DNA of 64,000 nucleotides, taken from the IMG/VR virus record IMGVR_UViG_3300035687_000003, positions 1-64,000 of that record. One strand, 5' to 3'. Positions 55,603 to 63,883 of this stretch are shown here, in pieces. A program made the translations under genes and the position numbers. This DNA comes from a virus. A model generated the notes under the pieces. The model was not told where the DNA came from, ran no database searches, and saw nothing but the letters and a program-made list of their open reading frames with translations. The first letter of the stretch is position 1, and every line of letters begins with the position of its first letter.

Positions 55603-55818
55603 GTGAGCGAGCGGTCCCGCACGTATGCGTGCCATAACCGTGCCTGCACTCAATACCAGATGCGGGCAACTGTATGGGGACAGCTGTGCAGTGTCCGGTT
55701 CTACAGTTGGCCGATTCTCACCTGCACGGGATGCGGACAGGTGCCGCGGATCGTCACAGACAAACCGGTGGCCGTCGACGCACCGGTCAAACCGGTGAGA
55801 AAGGTCTCGACGCGCTGA
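55603..55818 (+). CDS. Small zinc-ribbon protein
   Basis: A 71-aa product from GTG 55603 (GAGAGGTGAACT upstream). CHNRACTQYQMRATVWGQLC and LTCTGCGQVPRI form two knuckles; the tail is Val/Pro/Lys-rich. Similar proteins are frequent near actinophage head-tail genes; role unknown. Confidence 0.6.
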   Translation: MSERSRTYACHNRACTQYQMRATVWGQLCSVRFYSWPILTCTGCGQVPRIVTDKPVAVDAPVKPVRKVSTR

Positions 55819-55835
55819 CCGCTGGAGGCCGCGCT

Positions 55836-56189
55836 ATGGCCGTAAGTGGCCGATTGCTTGACATGCTAAGAGAATACTCGCAGATGCTCAATCGTCTGGT
55901 GAGTAACCATGGTAACCGTATTGAAGGGTTGGAACATCGAATGAATGCTACCGCCGACAAGATCCTCCAGATTGACAACGCATTGAACCGGCAGGGTGAT
56001 GGTCTGCGGTTGGTCGCCGACCGCTTGACCGCGTTGCAGACCCAGGTCGGAGGGTTGGACAACAGCATTGCGGAGCAGCTGACTCCTTTGATCGACACCC
56101 TCAACGCGCACGCTGACCGGTTGACTGAGCTGGCCGCTGACCCGAACAACCCGGTGCCCAATCCGGAGCCAATCCCTAACCCGGCCTGA
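55836..56189 (+). CDS. Coiled-coil protein
   Basis: A 117-aa product; GGAGG lies nine bases before ATG 55836. Residues 5-100 are continuous heptad-like helix (LLDMLREYSQMLNRLVSNHGNRIEGLEHRMNATADKILQIDNALNRQGDGLRLVADRLTALQTQVGGL), then a Pro-Asn tail. Likely a trimeric or dimeric structural stalk. The strong terminator follows directly. Confidence 0.6.
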   Translation: MAVSGRLLDMLREYSQMLNRLVSNHGNRIEGLEHRMNATADKILQIDNALNRQGDGLRLVADRLTALQTQVGGLDNSIAEQLTPLIDTLNAHADRLTELAADPNNPVPNPEPIPNPA

Positions 56190-56195
56190 CCATCC

Positions 56196-56233
56196 GCCAC
56201 CCGGTATCAATGAGGGCGCGGATACCGGGTGGC
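56196..56233 (+). terminator. Strong rho-independent terminator
   Basis: Perfect 13-bp arms GCCACCCGGTATC (56196-56208) and GATACCGGGTGGC (56221-56233), 12-nt loop, followed by AGTGTTGTTTG. It lies seven bases after the coiled-coil gene and separates the first head block from the connector genes. Confidence 0.75.
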
Positions 56234-56290
56234 AGTGTTGTTTGTAAGCGGAAGTGGCCAGCGGGAACTACTTGACATCGATGGAACAGG

Positions 56291-57376
56291 GTGACTGCTG
56301 TGACCATTACGTCCCCCTGTTACGCGTCGAGAGACACCGTCAAACGAGCAATGGATGTCGCAAATACTGCGAGGATGAACGCTCGGATTGATCGCCTTAT
56401 CCAGGCTTCATCGCGTCAGATCGACAGTACCTGCAATCGGACGTTCTACCCGTGGTCCGGTACCCGCCACTTCGACTGGCCGATCAACTATTCGGGTAGC
56501 GGAGGCAGGCCATGGCAGATATGGCTAAACGCTGACGAGCTTATCTCCGTGACCGCGGTGAGTTCCGGCAACGTAGCTATTCCGGTGGGCAGCGTGTACC
56601 TGGAACCCGCTAACTCCGGGCCGCCGTACAGTCGTCTGGAGGTTGCGCTGGCGTCGGGTGCCTCATTCTCCGGAGCGTCCACCTGGCAGCGCGGTGTGGC
56701 CGTCACCGGGTTGTACGGGTACGACAATGACGAGGTAGCGGCTGGCGCGATCGTTGGCGCGATGACCAGCTCGCAGACCGCGGTGACTGTGACCAGCTCC
56801 AGCATGTTGTCCGCCGGGGCACTGATCCGGGTTGATAACGAGCGGATGCTGGTTACGGACACGGCCATGGTCACCACCGGGGTCACGTTCACTGGGCCGA
56901 TCACTGCCAGCGCGGCTGACGTGTCGCTTGACGTGGGCGGGCCGGCCAGTGGGTTCACGGTCGATGAGACGATCATGCTTGATGCTGAGCGGATGCTGGT
57001 CGTCGACATTGCCGGTACCCGGCTGGTCGTGAAGCGTGCCTGGGATGGCAGCGTGCTCGCCGCCCACTCCAATGCTCTGATTTACGCGGCCCGGTCCTTG
57101 TCCCTGATCCGCGGCTACCTGGGCACCACGGCGGCATCGCACCTCACTGGGATACCGGTGCAGCTGCACGTGCCGCCCGCACAGGCAGAGCAAGCATGCG
57201 TCGGGCTCACCCTGTATGGACTCATCACGGAACACGGCGGGATGCGCGCTACGCCGATCACTCCGCTGGGCAGTGATCGGTCGGCATCGGTGAAACGCAC
57301 CTCCAGTCCGGTCGACGCATTGCTTGACGAGCTTTACTCCGCACTGGGAAGAAAAGGTCGGACACGTGTGATCTGA
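56291..57376 (+). CDS. Head-tail connector / adaptor
   Basis: A 361-aa product from ATG-like GTG 56291. The start TSPCYASRDTVKRAMDVANTARMNARIDRLIQASSRQIDSTCNRTFYPWSGTRHFDWP is typical of phage head-tail adaptors ('V...LD......A.IDR.I...SR.Ie....R.FYP...TR.FD.P'). The larger beta part with paired 'DNERMLV' / 'DAERMLVVD' repeats is an added domain. It docks under the portal. Confidence 0.72.
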   Translation: MTAVTITSPCYASRDTVKRAMDVANTARMNARIDRLIQASSRQIDSTCNRTFYPWSGTRHFDWPINYSGSGGRPWQIWLNADELISVTAVSSGNVAIPVGSVYLEPANSGPPYSRLEVALASGASFSGASTWQRGVAVTGLYGYDNDEVAAGAIVGAMTSSQTAVTVTSSSMLSAGALIRVDNERMLVTDTAMVTTGVTFTGPITASAADVSLDVGGPASGFTVDETIMLDAERMLVVDIAGTRLVVKRAWDGSVLAAHSNALIYAARSLSLIRGYLGTTAASHLTGIPVQLHVPPAQAEQACVGLTLYGLITEHGGMRATPITPLGSDRSASVKRTSSPVDALLDELYSALGRKGRTRVI

Positions 57377-57384
57377 AAGATCGG

Positions 57385-57762
57385 GTGACATTGGTGACTG
57401 ACGTATCCGGCCCACTTTTTCACAGCGAAGCGCAGCTGGATGGAATGCTCCACGAGATTGAATCCGCAGTCGCGCAACGCGGATACGAGTTAGTGCAAGC
57501 CAACCTGGCGGGCAGTCTGCAACATCCCCGCGGCGGATACCAGTCGACAATCAACGTGCGACATGACGGGCCGGGAGCGGAAGTCACTGACAATGGTACG
57601 AAAGTCTATAATCATTGGCTGGAGGGGACGGGTAGCAGGAATGCGCCTGCGACTATATTTGCGGGCTACCATTCGTTCCGCCGTGCCAGTGAGGAGCTGG
57701 ATGCGCAAGCGGAGGATATTGCTGAGCCGATCGTGGCGCAATTCTGTGCGGCGGTGAACTGA
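57385..57762 (+). CDS. Minor head-tail joining protein (gp10-like)
   Basis: A 125-aa product from GTG 57385. Single compact domain with helices around AQLDGMLHEIESAVAQRGYELVQANL and strands GGYQSTINVRHDG, then TIFAGYHSFRRASEELDAQAEDIAEPIVAQ. Size and position fit HK97 gp10-like tail-completion proteins; sequence support is weak. Confidence 0.55.
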   Translation: MTLVTDVSGPLFHSEAQLDGMLHEIESAVAQRGYELVQANLAGSLQHPRGGYQSTINVRHDGPGAEVTDNGTKVYNHWLEGTGSRNAPATIFAGYHSFRRASEELDAQAEDIAEPIVAQFCAAVN

Positions 57763-58242
57763 GTGCCTAACCCTAACCTTGTGGCAATGGATGTCGTCGG
57801 CATTTTCAATGCCATCCAAAGTCACGCCATGACACTTGGCCTATTCGAGACTGTCTGTGGTCATGAGACGGTGAACGCCCCCGGTCACGGGCTGCATTAT
57901 GAGATCTGGGCCGGCCCGATCGGGCCTATCCGTGGCGGATCCGGTCTGGACATCACCAGCGCTTCGGTCACCATTCAGGGCCGTGTGAAAGTGAACACGA
58001 CACGGGACCCGCGGGATCTGGTCGAAACGGACCTGCTGTACGCGGTGGACCGGCTCATCTCCGAATACACCGCTAACTTCCAGCTCGGTTTGCCCGGTGT
58101 CCGCAACATCGACGTACACGGCGCATACGGGCTGGCGTTGAGCGCTAGGCCCGGGTATATCAGTCAAAGCGGTGACCTCTTCCGTGTCGCGGACATAACC
58201 ATCCCGATCATCTGTAACGATGTCTGGGAACAGCTTCCATGA
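57763..58242 (+). CDS. Tail terminator-like protein
   Basis: A 159-aa product from GTG 57763, immediately after the gp10-like gene. Helix VAMDVVGIFNAIQSHAMTLGLFETVCGHE then strands YEIWAGPIGPI, ASVTIQGRVKVNTTRDP and a helix-loop DLVETDLLYAVDRLISEYTANFQ match the tail-terminator (gpU-like) pattern. Context places it before tail proteins. Confidence 0.6.
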   Translation: MPNPNLVAMDVVGIFNAIQSHAMTLGLFETVCGHETVNAPGHGLHYEIWAGPIGPIRGGSGLDITSASVTIQGRVKVNTTRDPRDLVETDLLYAVDRLISEYTANFQLGLPGVRNIDVHGAYGLALSARPGYISQSGDLFRVADITIPIICNDVWEQLP

Positions 58243-58258
58243 CTTGGGCGGTGACTAG

Positions 58259-58330
58259 GTGACTTATCCGCTGCCAGGGACGTTCGTCGACGAAAACCTC
58301 ACCGTCCCGGTGTCCGCCAGATCATCGTAA
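58259..58330 (+). pseudogene. 23-codon N-terminal stub of a tail protein
   Basis: GTG 58259 (GGCGGTGA upstream) to TAA 58330 encodes TYPLPGTFVDENLTVPVSAR, nearly identical in peptide to the first 20 residues of the gene at 58349 (TYPLPGTFINDSITVPVSAQ). Its codons are GC-rich like the rest of the phage, unlike the copy at 58349. It looks like the 5' anchor of the original gene, left behind when the downstream cassette was exchanged. Confidence 0.65.
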
Positions 58331-58348
58331 GAAGGGTGTTTATCGACG

Positions 58349-59314
58349 ATGACTTACCCGCTACCCGGTACATTTATAAATGATTCTATAACGGTGCCCG
58401 TGTCTGCTCAGAACCTTAATGAGTTCACAGCAGCAATTATTGATCTAGATGCGAGAATCACAGCTGGTACGAATATGGTTCGCGTAGTGGCTTACACATC
58501 AATTAGTCAAGCAAGACCAGCGTGGGCGGGTTCAGTGGTCTGGCAGGGTGACATCACCAGCTTGGGGATGCCCACTAATATGATTGCTCGTAGGGATTGG
58601 ACACAAGATTTTGGTCCAGCGGTCCCCGACGGAGCTAGATTCCTCGATGGTACATCCGGCAACTACGCGTCAGCGGTAGACTCAGCCTCTTTGCGCACCC
58701 CGTCTACTGCTATCACTTTAGCAGGATGGTGGAAACCAACCACAGGTGGTATTGCAGACTATGGCGTCTTCGACAAAGCGGGTAACACGGTAAGTCGAGC
58801 TGCGTCATATGGGATTGTACGTGACGGTAGTGCCGACAACCGTAATCTGCGGTTCCGACTTGGCTTGACCACGGCAGGCAACGTTACCGTCGACAATCCA
58901 ACTATGTCATCGGTGCTCGCGTCGGACACGTGGTACTTTATCGCCGCGACATGGATATCTGGCGCTGCTCCTCGATTTCGAGTGTGGTCTCAAGCAGGAA
59001 CTTTAGTGATTGACAACTCTGGGTCTACATTTACGGATAGCATCATTTATGGGGCGGATCAGTTCCGAGTTGGTCGAGATGATGTGGCCAGAGATGGGCG
59101 TTTTACTGCCGCGGCTATTGGCGTGCACAATGCAGTGCTCACTGACCCACAGATACAAACATGGCGTAATACGGGTGTGCCGCCCATTACGCTATCCGGC
59201 GGGTTTTGGGCATTTAACGGTTCGGGTGCCACTGAGGCGGATACAGCACAATCAAATACACTCACTATCAATGGCACTATTACACGAGTGCTCGGCCCCT
59301 ATGGTGGGTACTAA
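58349..59314 (+). CDS. Tail protein with LamG/concanavalin-like domain
   Basis: A 321-aa product from ATG 58349. The first 20 residues form an anchor shared with the stub at 58259. Residues about 100-310 fit LamG: FLDGTSGNYASAVDSASLRTPSTAITLAGWWKP, WYFIAATWISGAAPRFRVWSQAG, FRVGRDDVARDGRFTAAAIGVHNAVLTDPQIQTW. LamG domains bind glycans; a receptor-binding or host-range role is probable. A visibly lower G+C marks it as imported with the next gene. Confidence 0.7.
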   Translation: MTYPLPGTFINDSITVPVSAQNLNEFTAAIIDLDARITAGTNMVRVVAYTSISQARPAWAGSVVWQGDITSLGMPTNMIARRDWTQDFGPAVPDGARFLDGTSGNYASAVDSASLRTPSTAITLAGWWKPTTGGIADYGVFDKAGNTVSRAASYGIVRDGSADNRNLRFRLGLTTAGNVTVDNPTMSSVLASDTWYFIAATWISGAAPRFRVWSQAGTLVIDNSGSTFTDSIIYGADQFRVGRDDVARDGRFTAAAIGVHNAVLTDPQIQTWRNTGVPPITLSGGFWAFNGSGATEADTAQSNTLTINGTITRVLGPYGGY

Positions 59315-60615
59315 TGCTTGCTGAAAAGTACTTAGGTGCTGATGGTAGGGTCCGATCATTATCGGCACGCCGCGTTGCATTACCTGGATCACCATTGACT
59401 GCATTGTCGCATAATCACAAGGAAGGCACTAGCCGCGGAACACATACGTACTTTGGAAGCCTAGTCACGCTATCAGCTCAAATTTCAGCGGAGCGTAATG
59501 GTGGGACATCTATCGCGATGATAGAACCTGGCTGGAATTCGTGGGAAACCGCAGATAATGTATTTTCATCATCCTATGCAGCTACGATTGCTGCGAGTGT
59601 AAAAGCTGCACAGGACTACAACTCGAAAGTAACACTCGCACTCGGTACGTATAATCCTCCTACCTATGTTGCTGCACTTACCAATGGCGTATACGTTAAT
59701 CAAGCTGGAGCCTCGTCAACAGAAGCAAACATTGTATTTAATCAAACCATTCGGACACGAGTGGAGCGATATTATACGCAACTGGCAGCGTCAGTCGATC
59801 TTAGCAAGATATGGGCAATCAGGATCACTTCCGGTAGCGATCCAGAACTGCTTTACCCCAATGGAGCTTACTGGGCATACGATGTCAATGCACAGAATGG
59901 AACGAACCGCCCACCAACTATGCCCTTGTGCCCTTTCCCTGGATGGGTACCAGGTAACACATCCATTACCATCGCCCAAGTTAGACTATGGGTACAATGG
60001 TATATTCAGTGCCTTGCTGATGTTGTAGATTGGCAGATGCGCTACCTCAGAGGATTAGGCTTTCGTGGACACTTTGAAATCATCACTCCAGGTCAAGGGA
60101 CACGGCCAGGAGTGTGGGATACTGAAATAAATGCTCGGCTTATCCCCACAACGTCAGTAACCGGTCGTGGCGCGGTATGGCATTATCTATATCAGGTACT
60201 GTTAGACAAGTCTCACATCACCGCATACGTGTCGTCAGTCGCCGATGGTTCTGGATCAGATGATGTAACTCTCACAACTGATGATGGAGTAGGGTTGGCT
60301 GATGCAGCATCAGCGAATTGGTCAGCCGTTCGGTACATCACCCGAGTGGCACGCGAGTACGGAATGCGTATTGGTGGAGAAAATGTCGGATACAACTCCC
60401 CACCAGCGTTCAACGCGAAATACATTGACCTAACCGCAACGGGGATGTTGCAGACCTCGTTTCGTCAACTGATAGGCAGCAATTTCGATGTTTACTATTG
60501 GGCGCACTCAGATCAGATGTGGCCTGCGCTCAACCGTATGCCATTCAGTAACTACTCGAGCCAAATACTAGCCAGGAACCCTGGCCCCGTAGCTGTTCCA
60601 CCAACAGCAATCTAA
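59314..60615 (+). CDS. Putative glycoside-hydrolase-like tail protein
   Basis: A 433-aa product; ATG 59314 shares a base with the previous TAA. A TIM-barrel-like run is visible: strands SIAMIEPGWNSWE, VTLALGTYNPPTYVAAL, IWAIRITSGSDPELLYP, and GMRIGGENVGYNS (possible catalytic E in a GGEN motif), then FDVYYWAHSDQMWPAL. Resembles GH42-type or other clan-A-like hydrolases by layout only. It probably cleaves or binds cell-surface polysaccharide. One sampled line (59521-59580) is about 42% G+C. Confidence 0.55.
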   Translation: MLAEKYLGADGRVRSLSARRVALPGSPLTALSHNHKEGTSRGTHTYFGSLVTLSAQISAERNGGTSIAMIEPGWNSWETADNVFSSSYAATIAASVKAAQDYNSKVTLALGTYNPPTYVAALTNGVYVNQAGASSTEANIVFNQTIRTRVERYYTQLAASVDLSKIWAIRITSGSDPELLYPNGAYWAYDVNAQNGTNRPPTMPLCPFPGWVPGNTSITIAQVRLWVQWYIQCLADVVDWQMRYLRGLGFRGHFEIITPGQGTRPGVWDTEINARLIPTTSVTGRGAVWHYLYQVLLDKSHITAYVSSVADGSGSDDVTLTTDDGVGLADAASANWSAVRYITRVAREYGMRIGGENVGYNSPPAFNAKYIDLTATGMLQTSFRQLIGSNFDVYYWAHSDQMWPALNRMPFSNYSSQILARNPGPVAVPPTAI

Positions 60616-60736
60616 TAGGCAGATCTACGTCGAGTTCCTACCCTAGAACTAACGACAGCCGTGCTGCAATCGGAACGGCGGTGCGATATCAACTCGATGG
60701 TGCCTTCAGCTCTTAAGAGAAGGGACGCGGCTCACG

Positions 60737-61549
60737 ATGCCCGCACCATCACTGTCGCTCGCACCATCACTGTCGCTAGCTCCGTCACTGTCGGGAGGCA
60801 CTGCAATGAAGGGCTCTGGACTCGGTGACCTATTTTTCATTGGCGGGATGAACGTATCTGGCGATATTAATTCATTGTCCAGTGTCAGTGGTGGCAATAC
60901 CCCGATCGACGTTACCGCGATCAACCAATCCGGAGTGGCCCGGCTTGGCGGGCAGCGCACCGGCGCAATGGATTTCGTGTGCTATCACAACACGACGGCT
61001 GGGCAGATTCACTCGGTGTTGGCCGCATTGCCTACTGCTGACGTGATTGCTACTTACCTGCGCGGCTCCGCGTTGGGTACGCCGGCTGCGTCGATCAACG
61101 CTAAGCAACTCGATTACTCGCCTAAGCGGGCCGCGAACGGTGCGCTGACTATCGACGTAAAAACGCTATCCAACTCGTTCGGGTTGGAATGGGGGCTGGC
61201 CGGAACCGCGGGAGTCCGGACGGATAGTGCTGCCACTAACGGTTCAGGATTTGACAGTCTCGGCTCTTTAGGTATCGCCGGAGTGCGGCTATATGTGCAC
61301 CTGCTTGCATTCACTGGGACTTCGGTGACGATTAAGCTGCAAGAGTCTAACGATATTGGCGGTGTTGACCCATGGGCTGATATTACGGGGGCCACTACCG
61401 GAGCATTGACTGTCGCCGGGGCAACGCGAATCGCCACCGTCAGCGGCACAAAGCAATTTCTGCGAGTGGTGACTACGGGCACATTCTCTAACGCTCAATT
61501 CGTTGCCAACGTGGTACCCACCGATTACGCGGTGGGGGTGGTGTTCTAG
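60737..61549 (+). CDS. Major tail (tube) protein
   Basis: A 270-aa product. Core: GLGDLFFIGGMNVSGDINSLSSVSGGNTPIDVTAINQSGVARLGGQRTGAMDFVCYHN, typical of siphophage tube proteins, with a duplicated-looking second domain (VRLYVHLLAFTGTSVTIKLQES). ATG 60737 gives a PAPSLSLAPSLSLAPSLSGG leader; ATG 60806 has GGGAGG eight bases upstream and would remove it. Located before the tail chaperones. Confidence 0.75.
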   Translation: MPAPSLSLAPSLSLAPSLSGGTAMKGSGLGDLFFIGGMNVSGDINSLSSVSGGNTPIDVTAINQSGVARLGGQRTGAMDFVCYHNTTAGQIHSVLAALPTADVIATYLRGSALGTPAASINAKQLDYSPKRAANGALTIDVKTLSNSFGLEWGLAGTAGVRTDSAATNGSGFDSLGSLGIAGVRLYVHLLAFTGTSVTIKLQESNDIGGVDPWADITGATTGALTVAGATRIATVSGTKQFLRVVTTGTFSNAQFVANVVPTDYAVGVVF

Positions 61550-62001
61550 TGAGCGGACTTAACCGGCTGGAGCCCGCGATGCCGGTCGGAACGTACCGCA
61601 CATTCAGCGTAGCAACGCCGCTGTCCACGCATACCCGTGTCGCTAGTTGCTTAGAGGTGGAATGCCTCGCGCACGAGAACGGGTGGATGACGACGGTGGA
61701 CGAGCGCACCGAGCTCGGCCGGGGCCAGGCCGATTACATCCGACATGCGATGACACCGCGGCGGCACTACACAGAGAGCCGGGAAGGCGACCTGACGGTG
61801 TTCACGTTCCCGGCTGGCCAGAAGTGCTTCGCTGAGCACCGGATCGACTTGGACCGGCCAGCGTTTTTCCGGGCCCGGCCAGGGGACCATCGGATCCGGC
61901 CGGCGCAACACGAGATCTACCAGTACGCGAATGGCGATGATTTCGTGGATGACTTCGCGAACAATCAGCAGGCACTCGCGGAGCGCATTAACAGGGGTTA
62001 G
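61549..62001 (+). CDS. Conserved structural-region protein
   Basis: A 150-aa product from GTG 61549, one base overlapping the tube gene. HTRVASCLEVECLAHENGWMTTVDE, GRGQADYIRHAMTPRRHYTESREGDLTVFTFPAGQKCFAEHRI are well-defined motifs that I recall from many actinophage tail regions, without known function. Confidence 0.6.
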   Translation: MSGLNRLEPAMPVGTYRTFSVATPLSTHTRVASCLEVECLAHENGWMTTVDERTELGRGQADYIRHAMTPRRHYTESREGDLTVFTFPAGQKCFAEHRIDLDRPAFFRARPGDHRIRPAQHEIYQYANGDDFVDDFANNQQALAERINRG

Positions 62002-62093
62002 ATGTGCTGATCTAAAGTTAACAAGGGATGTATAGGCAGGTGGACTGCCTGCATGGCGTATAGTTTATGCCGCCAAGCTTGTACTGTTTGGCT

Positions 62094-62738
62094 ATGGACG
62101 CTCCTTATTCTCGGCACTGCACAAAATGTGGCCTACTTAAATCGTTAGAAGCCTTCTCTAAGGCACCTAACGGAAAGTATGGACGTAAGGCAACATGTAA
62201 GGGTTGTGACGCTGCACGGTTCGCTGTCAAATATGTGCCGCACCCGGAAGGCCGAATTGGCCCACGCCGACCCCCGTTACCACTGGATACGTTAAGGTCG
62301 TGCACGAAATGTAAGACGACTAAGCCGCTATCAGAATTCAGCCTGTCTCGACGAGCGCGCGGTACACAGAATGCCGTATATCGCAGTAATTGCAAAAAAT
62401 GCGCTTCGCTGGATACGATAGAATGGCATAAACGGAATCCTGGTCGTGTCGAAGCTAACCGACGTACTCGTAATCTAAAATTATACGGCATGACGAAACA
62501 GGACTATGTTGATTTACTCCATAAACAAGGCGGTGGCTGTGCCATATGTGGCACTGACAGAGGTGGGCAGAAATCAGGTAAAGTGATGCGAATGTCGGTA
62601 GATCACGATCATCGAACTGGTGCATTTCGCGGTATTCTGTGCAATCGCTGCAATCGGGCAATAGGCTTACTGGGCGACGATCCAATCTTACTCCGTAAGG
62701 CTATAAGCTATCTTATAAGAGCCCGATCCAAAGGTTAG
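62094..62738 (+). CDS. Homing endonuclease (endonuclease VII-type HNH)
   Basis: A 214-aa product with TACTGT six bases before ATG 62094, a leaderless-promoter layout. Zinc knuckles CTKCGLLKSLEAF...CKGC and CTKCKTTKPLSEF...CKKC precede GCAICGTDRGGQ...SVDHDHRTGAFRGILCNRCNRAIGLLGDDP, the endonuclease VII core. It separates 61549-62001 from the next tail gene, whose usual start codon is missing. Confidence 0.88.
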   Translation: MDAPYSRHCTKCGLLKSLEAFSKAPNGKYGRKATCKGCDAARFAVKYVPHPEGRIGPRRPPLPLDTLRSCTKCKTTKPLSEFSLSRRARGTQNAVYRSNCKKCASLDTIEWHKRNPGRVEANRRTRNLKLYGMTKQDYVDLLHKQGGGCAICGTDRGGQKSGKVMRMSVDHDHRTGAFRGILCNRCNRAIGLLGDDPILLRKAISYLIRARSKG

Positions 62739-62747
62739 GAGAGAGCA

Positions 62748-63149
62748 ATTAGCAAAAGCTCCGGAATTGGGCAAACCACACTTACAGTAGACGATGCTTC
62801 GGGTACCCCGACAGTCATTAAGAATGACGTGACAAACTGGGATATCAGCACACCGCGAGCCGTTCAAGACGTGACCGGTGTTGACAAGTCAGCAATCGAA
62901 CGGCTGCTCCTGTTGGCAGATGTTTCAGTCACGCTGAGCCTTGTTTTCAATGCCACGGGAGCGCACCTCGTGTTCAGGACGGTCCCGTCCACGTCCGTGG
63001 CCCGGACGTCCACATTCACAGTCAACGGCGTGACGCTGGCACCGGAGATCCTGTACACCGACTACAAGCTGACGAGAGCTGCCAACGGCGCATTGACGGC
63101 GAGTGCGCCGGGGAGTCTTGCGGATGGCGTTGTGCCGACGTGGTCTTAA
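62748..63149 (+). CDS. Tail protein beginning at an ATT codon
   Basis: The frame is open from 62748, encoding SKSSGIGQTTLTVDDASGTPTVIKNDVTNWDISTPRAVQDVTGVDKSAIERLLLLADVSVTLSLVF...FRTVPSTSVARTSTF. A strong AGGAGAG (62737-62743) is ideally spaced for ATT 62748; the next conventional start in frame is GTG 62829, without a ribosome binding site and inside the conserved-looking domain. I recall this as a common actinophage minor tail or tube-like family that starts near here. 133 residues. Confidence 0.65.
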   Translation: MSKSSGIGQTTLTVDDASGTPTVIKNDVTNWDISTPRAVQDVTGVDKSAIERLLLLADVSVTLSLVFNATGAHLVFRTVPSTSVARTSTFTVNGVTLAPEILYTDYKLTRAANGALTASAPGSLADGVVPTWS

Positions 63150-63200
63150 CTCTCTGTAGTAGTTGTTAACTTACGGTCAACAGAGAGAGGATCTTGCCGA

Positions 63201-63674
63201 ATGGGGTTCGTGCCCGAGCGGAACACCTACCGACTCACCTTCGCTGACGTCGAGAAATATGCGAACCTTACTGTCCGGATGACCGGGCTGGACGTCGGCG
63301 AGATCCTTGACTCCATGACCATCGACGGCCAGGCATTAGATACCGCCGCGCTGGAAAAGGCCATGGAAAGCAACGACGTGGCAGGTGCCGTCGCCATGTT
63401 TGCCGAGATTAGAGACACCGTGACCCGCACATACGAGACGTTTGCCCGGCATCTCGTGTCATGGAATGTGGAAACCCCGGACGGCGAACATGTGCCAGAA
63501 ACGTTGGACGGCGTGCGATCCCAGGACGCGGCATTCATCCGCGACATCATGGACGCCTGGCGGACCGGCGTGACAGGGGTTGATAGAAATTTAGCTCAGC
63601 CATCGAAAAATGGCGCGCCGTCGGCGGCGCTATCGATACCGATGGAACCATTGTCTCCAAACCCGCCGAGCTAG
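63201..63674 (+). CDS. Tail assembly chaperone (G-type)
   Basis: A 157-aa product read in frame 0. FVPERNTYRLTFADVEKYANLTVRMTGLDVGEILDSM, helical C-terminal half (ALEKAMESNDVAGAVAMFAEIRDTVTRTYETFARHLVSWNVET). It precedes the tape measure and contains the slippery heptamer at 63587, so it is the short product of a G/GT pair that folds tape-measure protein. Confidence 0.8.
   Translation: MGFVPERNTYRLTFADVEKYANLTVRMTGLDVGEILDSMTIDGQALDTAALEKAMESNDVAGAVAMFAEIRDTVTRTYETFARHLVSWNVETPDGEHVPETLDGVRSQDAAFIRDIMDAWRTGVTGVDRNLAQPSKNGAPSAALSIPMEPLSPNPPS
63587..63593 (+). promoter_or_regulatory. -1 programmed frameshift heptamer
   Basis: A AAT TTA in frame 0 (codons from 63588) is the X XXY YYZ type. Slipping to AAA TTT and reading AGC next opens a 77-codon frame to TGA 63826. 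This is the usual mechanism in tail chaperone genes of siphoviruses. Confidence 0.8.
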
Positions 63675-63826
63675 TCACCGCAGAGTTCGTACTCGGTGCC
63701 TGCGAACGCTTCGGATGCCTACCCTCACAGCTCTACCGGGAGGATGCGGACCTTATTCGGTTGCTAACCCTTGAGCAGCTGGGGGGTAGCCGGGAGCAGG
63801 CGACTACGGATAATCCGTACAGCTGA
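63593..63826 (+). CDS. Frameshifted extension of the tail assembly chaperone (GT)
   Basis: After -1 slippage at 63587-63593 the frame continues SSAIEKWRAVGGAIDTDG..., LVTAEFVLGACERFGCLPSQLYREDADLIRLLTLEQLGGSREQATTDNPYS to TGA 63826. The end has the 'R.D..L..L...' helix typical of T domains that bind tape measure. It has no start of its own, so it is made as a fusion with the 63201 product. Confidence 0.75.
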   Translation, partial: SSAIEKWRAVGGAIDTDGTIVSKPAELVTAEFVLGACERFGCLPSQLYREDADLIRLLTLEQLGGSREQATTDNPYS

Positions 63827-63883
63827 GCACGACGAAAGGTTGACCAATCAACCCTGCCCGCAAGGAAGGGGAACTGGCCAGCC

